Part shown: positions 10,735 to 21,327 of the stretch, in pieces
Layout of the letters: each line of letters starts with the position of its first letter
How positions within the stretch are numbered: position 1 is the stretch's first letter
Assembly: GCA_944472135.2 (NCBI GenBank)
Contig: OX235264.1
Coordinates: forward strand, 86,562,319 to 86,626,318
Length of the DNA stretch: 64,000 nucleotides
Reading direction: 5' to 3'
Source: Trichobilharzia regenti
Lineage: Eukaryota > Platyhelminthes > Trematoda > Strigeidida > Schistosomatidae
Translations under genes and position numbers: made by a program
Notes under the pieces: model-generated
The model's database searches: none
Told to the model about the DNA's origin: nothing
The model's input: the letters and a program-made list of their open reading frames with translations, nothing else

Positions 10735-11110
10735 TACAACGCTAGGACGTTATTTCTATCAATAACAGCTTTATTCTAGACAAAATGTATACACATTGCA
10801 GAGAATTCTCAGTACAATTTATGGCGCAGTATTTTCCCTTCGTAGAGGATCTTCAAGCAACGCTGTTCGACCTGAAGCACAAACCAGTACCTAATGATAT
10901 ACTTCCCTCGTCTTCCTTATGAAATTCACAGCCAATTAAAAATTTGCCTGAGTATGTTTTGCAAAACAATGAAATCACTGAATCACTAAAAGAATATGAA
11001 ACAGAGAAAAGTTGATACATTATGTTGGATGAAAATTCAGATAACCCACTGATTCGTGTAGGTCACCTACTCGATCTTCCAATTTTGAATCACTATGTTA
11101 TCTAATTGAG
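10735..11110 (+). pseudogene. Possible decayed coding stretch, unknown
   Basis: One forward frame from about 10764 reads about 50 codons with a protein-like composition (FSVQFMAQYFPFVEDLQATL, then FDLKHKPVPNDIL). It then meets TGA, continues 30-odd codons (LPEYVLQNNEITESLKEYET), another stop, and then DENSDNPLIRVGHLLDLP. The run of sensible codons broken by two stops suggests an old coding insertion. I do not recognise the family. Chance openness in AT-rich DNA is a fair alternative. Confidence 0.25.
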
Positions 11111-11310
11111 AAACAGTTTCCTGAAATTCCACAGCCAGTGGCAGGAAAGTTATTCAGCCATTTTTTAAACGATAAATTCAAATTCCAATAGTAATAGAGG
11201 ACACTTTAAAGTCACCGAATTCAAATCATTTGCATCACTTGCTGAAGTAATACTGTGACGGTATAAGATGTGAGTCCTTTTTATTTCTGGAAACTGGTAT
11301 CTCTATATAA

Positions 11311-11372
11311 CCAAATTAATAATAATAATAATAAATAAATAAATAATAATGATAAAAAATAAAAATAGCCAA
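11311..11372. repeat. (AAT)n/(AAAT)n low-complexity tract
   Basis: Runs of AATAAT followed by AAATAAAT units. It may be the 3' tail of a retroelement, but no element body was recognised next to it. Confidence 0.85.
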
Positions 11373-11866
11373 ATTGTGTACACCGTATCTTCAGCGCACC
11401 ATTTGCACAGGTCTCCGTGTTGTGGTACTTCTAGACTTCTATATCTTGTTTCTTTGTGTTACTTTCACGTCTCGCATATATCTTCACAACTCTGTATTAC
11501 TTGCTTTCTCTGACATGAAATCCATCTCCCTGCTATTTAGTGTTACCATGTCGATGAACGTCTCTTTATATACTACTCATAAATGTTATCAGTAGCACTC
11601 GCCACCATATGTACACCTCATAATTGTGATAGAACGGTATATGTTTTGTGTGAATACAATGGATCTAACTATGTAAACGGGGTGAAAATCAATGACTAGG
11701 CACAGAACTTGAATATTCTCGTCCAAATCTGCATTTCTTGTTTAAACAACACTACACGTTCCCCTTCACTTCGGGGCTTCGTGTGCATCAGTGTTTCGTG
11801 TCGGTTGGTCGGTCAGTGTATGGTCTTTCCTGTTTTAAAGCTACCTTGTATATTACCGTCGTCTTT

Positions 11867-11868
<2 letters not shown>

Positions 11869-11905
<37 letters not shown>
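11869..11905. repeat. (TA)n microsatellite
   Basis: About 36 bases of alternating TA. Confidence 0.9.
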
Positions 11906-11907
<2 letters not shown>

Positions 11908-12639
11908 TGTTTTTTATCGAAAAGGTTCACAAGACGTTAGTGGTGATGTATGTTTGCAATTCTACTTATTCATATAGCATTTTTAGACAATTTAAAGCAT
12001 GCGACTGTAGTTTTACGCAATTTTCAAGTGCAAAATGAAATCTAATCCCACTTTTACGTGTTTCATCTTGCTTGAAAGTTTTTATTTTACTGGATAGCGA
12101 AATCAATACTGTTCATTTTATATTTATATAAATAATTGAAAACAAACCATTCAGATAAAAAACAAACAACAACGTCAACGTTAGGAAGTGCGCATGTAAT
12201 CGATCGCTGTGTTAAACAAGTCAGATAACATACACTACATTATGAACGTTTGTACTTAGTGCTCAGCTAATGATAGATTATTGTTGTGAACATATGTTAA
12301 ATATGAGTAACCAGCTAAATACGAATTACTTAATTATGCAGAAAACTGTACGATGAAAAAGTGATCACATATCCTTGTTGATTAGCATTGAATTTGCCAA
12401 AATTCACTTCATAAATCACCGCACTTATTGTTCAAGCTGTCAAATTTCATAATATCCAATCAGGTTTATCTTGATCTTCAGAGAGAGAAAGAGAGAAAAG
12501 TTTTCTAGACTGTTCATTTATTCAACCACCTAATATGGTGACCATATTGAAAACTTGACTGATAGAATTCAGTCTGCATCAAACAAAGGACTGGACACAA
12601 TACAGTAGTTACTAAGTTGTGCCCAGTCAAAGTAGCTGT

Positions 12640-12875
12640 TCTGATATATTTTGTTAGTAGCTTTGTTCGAAAATCAGCATAAACGTTTGGGGGGTGGGAG
12701 CTTTCTGTACAACTTACTTGGTATGTGTCAAAACAAAGTTTACCAAGGAAGGTTTAGTGTGATGATGAATTGTTTTAGAGCACATAAAGGCGGTTTACAC
12801 CTCTTAATTGCTAGGCCTTCGACAAAGTTTAGGATACACCCTACATACGTTTTATAGATAGGTTTAAAAGGCGTG

Positions 12876-12914
<39 letters not shown>

Positions 12915-12990
12915 CTGTCTCTATAATATGTATCTCAGTAGAGGAGCCAGGTCGTCTGTTGTCACCATTAATGGGTTCTGGTGTCTACTT
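12640..12990 (-). mobile_element. Penelope-like element, 3' fragment split by a (TA)n run
   Basis: The minus strand matches the end of the 7881-9266 ORF: CCAAGGAAGGTTTAGTGTGA, TTAATTGCTAGGCCTTC (the EALAIKRL-type segment) and CTCTATAATATGTATCTCAG. A (TA)n run at about 12878-12910 has expanded inside the former coding region. GTCGTCTGTTGTCACCATTA continues the linker before the conserved HI..TGH segment. Non-functional. Confidence 0.65.
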
Positions 12991-13859
12991 TCTGACCCCT
13001 TAACTCTTTATTATTTTCAAATAAATATTATGTCACTGCACTTCGGAATCATATCAGGCTAATGTATTAACGTTCATTGGCTAACAAGAGACGATCATAG
13101 TGATTTCAAGCCTGGTGGCCTGTTTAAATCACTGGGCTACCAGAATCTTCGTCTCTCCTGTATTTCTTATTATTTCAGTCGTGCAATTATACCATGTGAC
13201 CACTATATGAACTCGCTAGCCTATTTAATTAACTTCCAACTAGGCGCTAGGCAATTCTTGAAAAGAATTGAGAAAAAAACTTACGGAATTGGTTCTCTTC
13301 TCATATACAGCAACGGTACGTCCCACGAAATACATCAGATTATCACTTTATAAGTAAATCTTGTATAAAGAGGACTAAACACGCTGAGAATTTCTGTAAT
13401 AAATGTTCGCATATTGTCTGAAATAAAGCTTTATTATGATATGACTATCACATAATTTGCTTTAACTACTTCTACGATCTACCTGCGCTAAAGCTGTCGT
13501 TCAGAAGGACGACGAAAGCTTCTCAATTAAATCAACCAGCTCAGAGAACACAACTAATTCAACTTCTACAGTCACTAAATAAATCACCTATCACCGAGTG
13601 AATAATTCACGTATGTAAAATGCAGTCTAACCGGTAGGTAGTTACACTTTAGATAATTTATTACCATCATTAAATCCAACCTTGTCAGTAAATAATCCCA
13701 GTTTGACATTCTGATGTGTACGAACAAACGTGAAATCTACATCTTTTTAATAGACTACTAAAAATAAGCATTTCTAGACAGACAGACTATTTCAAGTAAT
13801 TTTTCGATCAATGTGAAATTTAGAGTGGGATTAAATATAATGACTAGAGCATCTGTTAA
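12991..13859. other. Intergenic, nothing recognised
   Basis: AT-rich. No exon pattern, RNA gene or matched repeat was found. Confidence 0.35.
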
Positions 13860-14092
13860 GTGCGTCGGTGGCAAAGCGGTTAGGAAGCTAGCCAACCATG
13901 TGCATGGTTCGGAGTTCGATCCCCGGTCGACGCACTTCTTTACCTCGCTGAGCCAGAAATAATGCTGGTAAAGAGGAAAGTTTGGGCATGAGGCTAGCAA
14001 CCCCATCCTGTAAAATAAACACAGCTACAGAATCTTCAGGCCACTAGCTTGATGCCCTACGTTCCACTGGGGAACGTGAAGGAATAAAAAAA
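13860..14092 (+). mobile_element. SINE family 2, well preserved
   Basis: The head GTGCGTCGGTGGCAAAGCGG and the B-box-like GAGTTCGATCCCC are intact. The body reads CTCGCTGAGCCAGAAATAAT, GGGCATGAGGCTAGCAACCC and CCACTGGGGAACGTGAAGGA, followed by an A-rich tail (about 14082-14092). The head is nearly the same as in SINE family 1, but the body differs. Confidence 0.8.
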
Positions 14093-14419
14093 AAGAGTAT
14101 CTGTATGGTTATGGTATTTCGAGTGTAGTATTATTCAGTGCTGTAATCACTTTTAATTCTCTTTATTGTCTTTACATATCATCATGGTTTGCATTTTTTG
14201 TATATTCATAAACAGTAATATATCGTTCATTTTTTAGGAGAGACAACTAGTCATATAGGGTAGTTCATCTTAATGTTATAAAAATAACCATTCTATATAT
14301 CTACGTATTAAAGAGGTACTATATATATATTCACTCTTAATAATGTCGACTTTTAATCTTCAGTTTAAAAGTGATACTTTTAAGCAGAAATTCTCCGTTA
14401 ACGAATTTCCAAGTCTCTC

Positions 14420-14845
14420 AGTAAAACATACTTCACCGCCAACTCACAACTGACATATTCTTGCAAAAAGCTGTTCAACCAACACGTGAAAGACAACCTA
14501 TCACATTGAGCCACTTCAGCACACATATACCAGTTCACTTGCTCTTATACAGCTGAGTATATTGGCTATATCATGCAGCCGGTTGTAAAACGCGCTCAGG
14601 AACATTGTTTAGCCTGACTAGCAAAGGGAGTACACAAGTGTTTATATAATTCCGTAACAAAACACCTGGCGAACCCAGGACATACAGCTACACTTGAAAA
14701 GTCCTTCGAAATCATACACGAAATCCGGTTATACCTCTCAAAGGGAGTGAAATCAAAACATCTGGGCATAGCTGACACATTAGCCATTCAAAAGTACAAG
14801 TTCATACTATGTGTTCAAAAGAAATACATACAACCGTTGTCCCTA
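14420..14845 (+). mobile_element. Penelope-like element, GIY-YIG end, second subfamily
   Basis: The forward strand reads EYIGYIMQPVVKRAQEH (a GIY-YIG remnant near 14555-14605), LANPGHTATLEKSFEI and LAIQKYKFILCVQKK. These match the order (YIG..R..EH, TGH, AIK.....CVQK) of the C-terminus at 7881-8200, but with low identity, so this is a different or older lineage. One TGA interrupts it after the EH. Confidence 0.55.
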
Positions 14846-15039
14846 CCATAGCCATCACAAAAAAGTGGATTCTCTCAGTAGTGATTATCCTATTACCTTT
14901 CTTATCCAATCTTCGTGTTATTTTTCTAGGTTTTTTTCCAACCCCCAACCGCACTACTACTATTATTTCCTGTCTATTTTGTTATTACTGAGGTTTTTAA
15001 TTCGTAATTACACAAAAAGTCAATTTCCTCAGTAATTGC

Positions 15040-15833
15040 GATCCTGCTGTTTTTATTCAATCTTCCTGTCTAATATTATATTTTAATCCCTATTTGCCTA
15101 TTTTATCAATTTTACTCTTGATCGGAAATAGTTCTTGTACTTCCTCACCCATTTTTCATAAATACACTAATGTACAGTCTAGTTGATGAATTAGTTGAAA
15201 AGAAAATTATCTTCGATGCAACCGTCTTTTTAATATATACATTGATTGTCTTTATTCAGTACCAGTGAAATAATTTCGCATCCGAAAAACTTTTCTTTTT
15301 CATTTTGTACTTGATCAGATTTATTAAAAGTAGAGGAATACTGTTGTGGCGTGTGCTGCTGAAAGATTTATAAGTAGTACATAGATGCGAACTAATCGGA
15401 AGCGTCCAAAACTGAAATCAACATTTTAAGTCAACATCTGCAAAGGTAGAAGTGTTCATTCCTCAAATCTGGATCTAGTGGACATGAAATAACTTCATTG
15501 GATAACTTTAATGTCTGACTGTTTAGCTTTGGGTCAATCGCCAAGCAATTATTTAATAAATTATATCCCGGTAACTTACACACAATGATAAGTTTTTGTT
15601 TTTGGTAATATTTCGAGAAAAATTACTTACTCCATATGATCACACCCACTATTGGAGTTGTTTGCTTTTTAATTCATTTTTTTTGTCCATTCATTTTTGT
15701 GTATCCAGAATTATATTATTATATTATCAAACAAAATTTATCATTGTGTGTAAACTACTGAAATATAATTATAATTTATTCGACCTATTCCACAATGCTC
15801 AAATTTTTTACTGGCATTAAATATTTATTTCAC
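15040..15833. other. Intergenic, AT-rich, nothing recognised
   Basis: T-rich sequence without a convincing exon or RNA gene. Confidence 0.35.
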
Positions 15834-16213
15834 GGAGGATTTCACCATCAGCTGACATCAGTTAGAGAACCATTGGAAAACCTGGGAGTACTGCACAGCT
15901 GTTTCCTCCGTCGAAGTTTGGGACTCTTCATCAGTATGCACCCAATGGGGCTCAAACCCAGGACCTTCTAGTTACAAGGCTAGCGAGCGCGTAGACCATT
16001 GAGCCACTGGGACCCGATCCAATGGTCCTTGAATTCTAACTTCTGCCAATTCACGACATAGCGCGACCCGGTGTGTACTGATGAAGAGTCCCAAACTACG
16101 ACGAAACAGCTGTCCAGTACTCCCAGGTTTTCCAGTGGTTCTCTAACTGACGTCAGCTCATGGTGAAATCCTCCATGCAATCAAACACAATCCCTACAAA
16201 ACCAATACTTGAA
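15834..16213. repeat. Fold-back element: tRNA-like centre, two hammerhead-like arms
   Basis: Inverted arms of about 107 bp lie at 15834-15942 and 16070-16174, separated by about 127 bp. The centre read on the minus strand is tRNA-like: CCAGTGGCTCAATGGTCTAC (A box) and GGGTTTGAGCCCC (B box). Each arm, read outward, has CTGATGA, an AGAGTCCCAAA hairpin, GAAA and the palindrome ACAGCTGT, then CCAGTACTCCC. In the right arm these are at 16078-16084, 16103-16106 and 16106-16113; in the left arm (minus) CTGATGA is at 15928-15934 and GAAA at 15902-15905. This resembles the hammerhead core of schistosome Sm-alpha repeats, but an extra AGA lies between CTGATGA and stem II, so activity is uncertain. Confidence 0.65.
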
Positions 16214-16224
16214 AATATTTATTT

Positions 16225-17050
16225 GTTTTATTATTCCCTTGGGTTCCAAGTGGAACATAGGGTTTCAACAATACATCTCCACTTTGTTCTATCCTCCTCA
16301 ACTGGGTCCACGATTCACCATAATCTCTAATCTCCTCCTCGCCGCACGATCTCCTCCTTGTCACCCTAGGACGACTCGCTCGTCATGTCTGTTATGTACT
16401 GGTCGAGAATTTAATAGTCCCGACGCAAGAAAGACGGAAATCAGAAGACCATCAGGTTTGCGATGATACTTCTATTTTCCAAACACAAGGAGAATCAATG
16501 TCACACAAGAGTGTGAGAGCAAAATATGAATGTCCGAACAAGTGTGTGAGCGAGTATTCAAAATGAACAAATCAATAGACAGTCTTAACATGATTTGCTA
16601 ATTATAATGGAATATCGATCCATATATACATAGCAAAATATATCAGACTGTCAAACAAACACACATATTATATGGATACATATCAATGTCCCTTTGAAAT
16701 TCCATTGGAGGGCCTGGCGCGTGATGTCATTCGACAGCCTCCTCAACGTATGGTCGATCCATCTCCATTTTCTCCCACATATTTGTTGAGTAATCGGCTC
16801 TTGGTAGGTTTGTTGCTAGAGTTTCTTGTCACTAATTCTTTCTGACCTGTCTGCCATTTGATCGTCAGTATGGAGCCAGTGAAGGCAGCTGTTGATAAAA
16901 GTCCACATCAGCCTGTCGGAAATCATTTTCTTGACACGCGCAGTGCAAATTTCTGACCAGTATAAAAGAACTGAATGACTTAATATTTGCGTTGAAAATT
17001 CGTATCTTGTTCAACAAGTCAAGCAATCAGAACAATTTATCGGCCGCTGA
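16225..17050 (-). mobile_element. RTE-like non-LTR retrotransposon, 3' fragment (family B), with an internal foreign stretch
   Basis: Positions 16225-16395 and 16690-17050 match, in order, the two halves of the 9757-10190 fragment: GGGTCCACGATTCACC against GGCTCCACGATTGCTC, and GGAGGGCCTGGCGCGTGATG against GAGGGCCTGGCGCGCGATG. About 295 bp between them are not shared and are probably a later insertion. The minus-strand coding sense corresponds to [18 protein letters not shown]. Confidence 0.6.
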
Positions 17051-17204
17051 CATGACCGGATTTCATAATGACTAAAAATGTATAAATTTGATGTGTTTTT
17101 CCTTCATAAAGGTTCGTTAATATTGATTCCGTTGCCTTCAAACCTGCGACCTCCTGGTTTAAGGCTCTTTTTAATAAATTTCTATTCATCTAGAAGTAAG
17201 CGGC

Positions 17205-18090
17205 TGTGTTGTCAACATGGGACTTTGTACAAAAGTGTATTGGTCCAACACTCCATGAGGCAAACGAAGGTACAGAAAAAGAAAAATTCAAGGGAACTAC
17301 AATGAACAGAAATGTATGGGAGAAACAATAAGTACATGAACAATAATGAGAATTTAACACATCTAGGAGCTAATAAAAAATGAATGCACCTGAACAACTT
17401 TGAGCCATGTCGGCAACAGTGTCCAGCTACTAGTTCTTAGCGTCTCTTGGGTCTGACCACTGGTAAATTTTTTCCGATTTAATTATATCAGCTAACATTG
17501 CTCGACAAGAAAGATGATAACTTATCATTAGCAACATGTTTCACAGTTATCTCAAACTAAAAGTCGAAGACTTCATGGATTTGTTTTATGCTTCAGTTTG
17601 ACAAGCCTAAACACTTTTCTAACCCAACTCCATGTCAGCCAAAATTACCTTTTGAGGACGGATACGGCTCAGAAGACATTATAAAAGTCCTAGCCATTTC
17701 AAACGATACAGCTTCACGACCTTATTGATTGACTTCCTTTCCTTAATAAACATTCGATGTCGGACATAAATGTTACTAGCCATATTATACTATTTAATAC
17801 AGTAGATAGGATACGAACACCTGAAGACAGCTAACCCCTTTACTTCTTCCACTTTCAACGACTATTCTTCACAGGTATAAAAAAGAACGCAGTGAACTGC
17901 TGTGCAGGACACATTTTTCTTTGACGAATAGCCAAATATCACGCCTACAACAGAGATGACGGAGTTTGGCAGATACCGAACTAGCCTTTTTATATCAGAG
18001 CTGCAATTTCGTCACCAATCAGTCCATTAGGGCTTATATAACTACCTAAATAAGTGAAGTGATCAACAGACTCGTGTAAATTTCTGATTA
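17205..18090 (-). mobile_element. RTE-like non-LTR retrotransposon, decayed (family A)
   Basis: Order on the minus strand matches the copy at 37081-38475. The tail and stop region are near 17205-17330. TTTGAGCCATGTCGGCAACA lies near 17400. GCTAACATTGCTCGACAAGA (the RRAM segment) is near 17490. TGCAATTTCGTCACCAATCA and AAATAAGTGAAGTGATCAAC, equivalent to the ISDEISAR and EVxHVDRFTYLG coding blocks, are near 18000-18065. Many substitutions and stops. Confidence 0.55.
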
Positions 18091-18939
18091 AGAATTCAAG
18101 CAGTGAATAGAAGAGCTTTTCTATGAACTAGCACAAATTATAAATAAAACTGCCAACAGTTGTTAGGTCAACTAAAATTACAACGCCTAATTTGAAGGTC
18201 TTTGATCATTGGACGTTGGATACAGTACAGCTCATTTTGTAGCCTAAATCTGATCGTTAGATTTGCTTATTCCTTATAATTCAAAAACTATAATAATCAA
18301 TATACTGTAGATTACTCTAGATATAAATTTAAACTGGCGCTTTTCAGATTACTTATCTGTCAAATGATTATACCTATAAATATATGTATTCAACAGAAGC
18401 GAAGAGAATAACATAACGAATTGAATGATTGATCAACTGAATAGTCGGTAATTATTTCACGTAAATTGATTTTTCTTTGGCAGATAATGATTAATTTTGA
18501 AATTAACTTTATACATTCTACCAGTTATAGAATCGTTTTCGTATACACTTATAGGAAACTCTTTATTACATATTATGGAGTAAATTTAGATAAAAGATGA
18601 ACAATCACTCTTTACAAACTTATTCTCTTTAATTAAAAAATTTTTTACTTCCATTCGGCCTATTGATAGGTTGGTTATTGATTAATTTCTAATCTGTCTA
18701 TTCAAGCTTAAATATGCCTAAGGTAATTTGGTATCTAATGGAGTATTGAATAGGCACTGTTCTAAAGTTTTAGAGAGTAGGACAAAACTCTTGTCTACTC
18801 CTTATTGATAATCACAGTGATATCTATTTTTGAAAAAAAATATATTTTAAAGTCATTGTTAAGTGTTTCTGTAATTCATCGGAATGACACTCGTGATTGT
18901 ACTCATTTAAATATGAAGTAAAAAAGATAGATTATGTAC

Positions 18940-19215
18940 CTTATAAAATAGTTCATAGAATGTATCAACTTTAGAAAAGATTGTAAAATCAATAAAATTA
19001 GTAGGCAATTCAAACATTATGATACAAGGAGACAATTTTCGTATACAATTAAGACTTATGAAATGTAATTCGATGCCTATATCCAAGAGAACACTACTTA
19101 TGAACCTTGAATTCAAAGGGGAACTAACTTTCGGCATCCTTGATAGAAACATATCACAGTCACTGAAAGCGACATTCGTTAGGACATGGTTGAGGAGTGT
19201 TTTCCAGCTAGCCAT
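18940..19215 (-). CDS. Possible first coding exon of an unrecognised gene
   Basis: A 92-codon minus-strand run starts at ATG (19215) with MASWKTLLNHVLTNVAFSDC, continues LSRMPKVSSPLNSRFISSVL and LDIGIELHFISLNCI, and ends in FSKVDTFYELFYK. It then hits a good splice donor, AAG|GTACATAATC, at 18939. Composition is more protein-like than the surrounding noncoding frames, and the sequence is not similar to any repeat in the window. I could not recognise the family or find the following exons below 18900. It could equally be chance openness, so both gene status and start are provisional. Confidence 0.3.
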
Positions 19216-19945
19216 TACTATTCAATAACCTGAAAGACAAAATCCTGCAATTGTGTGTATACTAGCTTCACCTGCTTCCATGGATCTAGATATATCTATC
19301 GTTCAACGCGTGTTTTGTCCAGAAGAGTCCACAAACGCCACTTTGTGTGGTTACGAATAGATGACAGTAGAGCTATAAGAAATTCAATAATTGAACATCT
19401 GGTTACCTTATTTCTATAGCCTCTTCTTTCACAGTCATCTATAAGACGAAAAATAACCTGCTAGAATCACCATGTCTCCAACTCATCTGTTCTGGTGAAG
19501 CTTTGGCCACTGAAACAGAAAAGCCAGGCTTATGTATACAGGAAACGTTCGTCCAACTACTACTTTTTTCATGCTCCTCCTAATCCCTCTATGTTTAACC
19601 AGTATAGTTCCCACTTCTACCTTAACCCTGTTCTATTTATCGTTTTGTTTATTCAATCTGTAAATGCATCCCTTATTGTTATTTCGATTATTATAACAAC
19701 ACGTAGGTAGTTTCGGCTGGACTACGTGTTTTGTTTTCATTAATATCTGGATTGGGATTATTCATTCAGCTTTCCTCCTTACGCTGTATACATTTTAATG
19801 TGATAAGCAGCATACAGTATGTAGTGTTGGATACTTGATTGGACACAAGTAATAGTGTGATGTGTTTAGTGCAGACTGAATTCTATCAGTCAGGTTTGCA
19901 ATATCGCCATCATGCTAGGTGGTTCGCCATCACAGGGTAGGTGGT
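19216..19945. other. Intergenic, nothing firmly recognised
   Basis: If the exon at 18940-19215 is real, its promoter would lie here. A forward run at 19495-19710 is of low complexity and looks like chance or the untranslated tail of a Penelope-type element. Confidence 0.3.
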
Positions 19946-19949
19946 CAGT

Positions 19950-20150
19950 TACGGGCCTGAATGGCTCAGTGGTCACGTCTCTGACTGTAGCACTGAGTGG
20001 TTCGGGTGCGAACCTCGGGAGAGATATGAGTTCTTTCAAGTTTGCAGTTACGCCTTATTGACGAGCGCCAACTAGGTCCAGCTCTTCCTGTCGATTACCT
20101 CCAGCCATCTAATATCTACCAACTGTTGTGAATATTTGAGAAAACACATA
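19950..20150 (+). mobile_element. tRNA-headed SINE-like repeat (third type)
   Basis: The head GCCTGAATGGCTCAGTGGTC and a B-box-like GGTGCGAACCTCGGG are visible. The body has ACGCCTTATTGACGAGCGCC and GATTACCTCCAGCCATCTAA. A possibly related body occurs at about 4870-4960 (ACGCCTTGCTGG and GATTACCTTCAACCACCTAA), inside the GIT intron. Confidence 0.5.
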
Positions 20151-20218
20151 ACTGGGACTATAAATATATTTGCAGTAAATCACCGCCTAGCCAAACCTGA
20201 TTAAATAATTGAAATAAA

Positions 20219-20443
20219 TTTTTCCTTCACGTTCCCAGTGGAACATAGGGCTTTAAGTTAGTGACTTGAAGTTTCTGTGGCAGTGTTTATTTTACAGGAT
20301 AGGGTTGCTAGCCTCATGCCCAACCTTTCCTCTTTACCAGCATTATTTCTGGCTCAGCGAGGTAAAGGAATGCGCCGGCCGGGGATCGAACCCCGGACCA
20401 TGTGCATAGTTGGCTAGCTTCCTAACCGCTATACCACTGACGC
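20219..20443 (-). mobile_element. SINE family 2
   Basis: Near-complete minus-strand copy. The head is near 20443 with GGTTAGGAAGCTAGCCAACT, the B-box-like GGTTCGATCCCC is near 20385, and the end is CACTGGGAACGTGAAGGAAA near 20219. Confidence 0.8.
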
Positions 20444-20639
20444 CAAACCTGATTAACTGGTATAAAATAGTGCAAGAGATGAAGACACTTTTAACTAAGA
20501 TAACTATGACATGTAGCATCACTCACATTGTGTTTAGAATTGATCGTGTAATGTGTACTCTGTACATAGCTTTACTTATCAGAGTGACTAATTGTTTACC
20601 TATCACCTACACATAGATGACCTGTTCTGACAGAAATTC

Positions 20640-21101
20640 GAAGGATCAACCGTGAAAAACATTAAAACTATTGAAAAATATTGTAAAAGCCTACAAAATG
20701 TTAGAAAATAATCAATTTTGTCTTTTGATGACAACTTGTGCTCATTCCTAATGTGATAACAGAAGACAAGGGCCAGGCAACAGATTCTTTATTGAGAAAT
20801 TCAAGAGGTATTTATAGATTTTTATGTGCATTATTATTAGCTTTATTGTTAGTGGAGAGCAACTTCCTTTGATTGGTTGTTTTCTTGTTGAAGGTTATTC
20901 TGATATCTCTTTGTGGCCGTTTCTCAAAAAATCAAGCCATACATCTGTAAATCACATTTCCACACTTTAAGTCCGATGTGATTGGCTGGCGATTTTCTGA
21001 AGGTTTAGCTTTGTTATTGTTTTTCTCATGACCCTGATTCGGGACGTGAACACTGGCGTAAATTGTTGTCTGCAATTTTGGCTTGCAGACAGCTCTCACC
21101 A
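20640..21101. other. Intergenic, nothing recognised
   Basis: No exon or matched repeat seen. Confidence 0.35.
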
Positions 21102-21327
21102 CCTTTACGTTCCCGATGGAACACAGGGCTCCAAGCTAGAGGCTTGAAGTTTCGGTAGCAGTTGTGTTTTATTTTTACGGGATAGGGTTGCTAGCTTCAT
21201 GTCCAAGCTTCCCTCTTTGCCAGTCGTATTAATAGCTTAGCAAGGTAAATGAGTGCGTTAGCCAGGGATCAAACGCCAAACCACCTGCGTGGTTGGTGAG
21301 CATAATACCGTTGTGCCGCCAACGCAC
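21102..21327 (-). mobile_element. SINE family 2, moderately diverged
   Basis: The same landmarks as 20219-20443, with substitutions in the B box (GTTTGATCCCTGG) that probably weaken a Pol III promoter. Confidence 0.7.
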
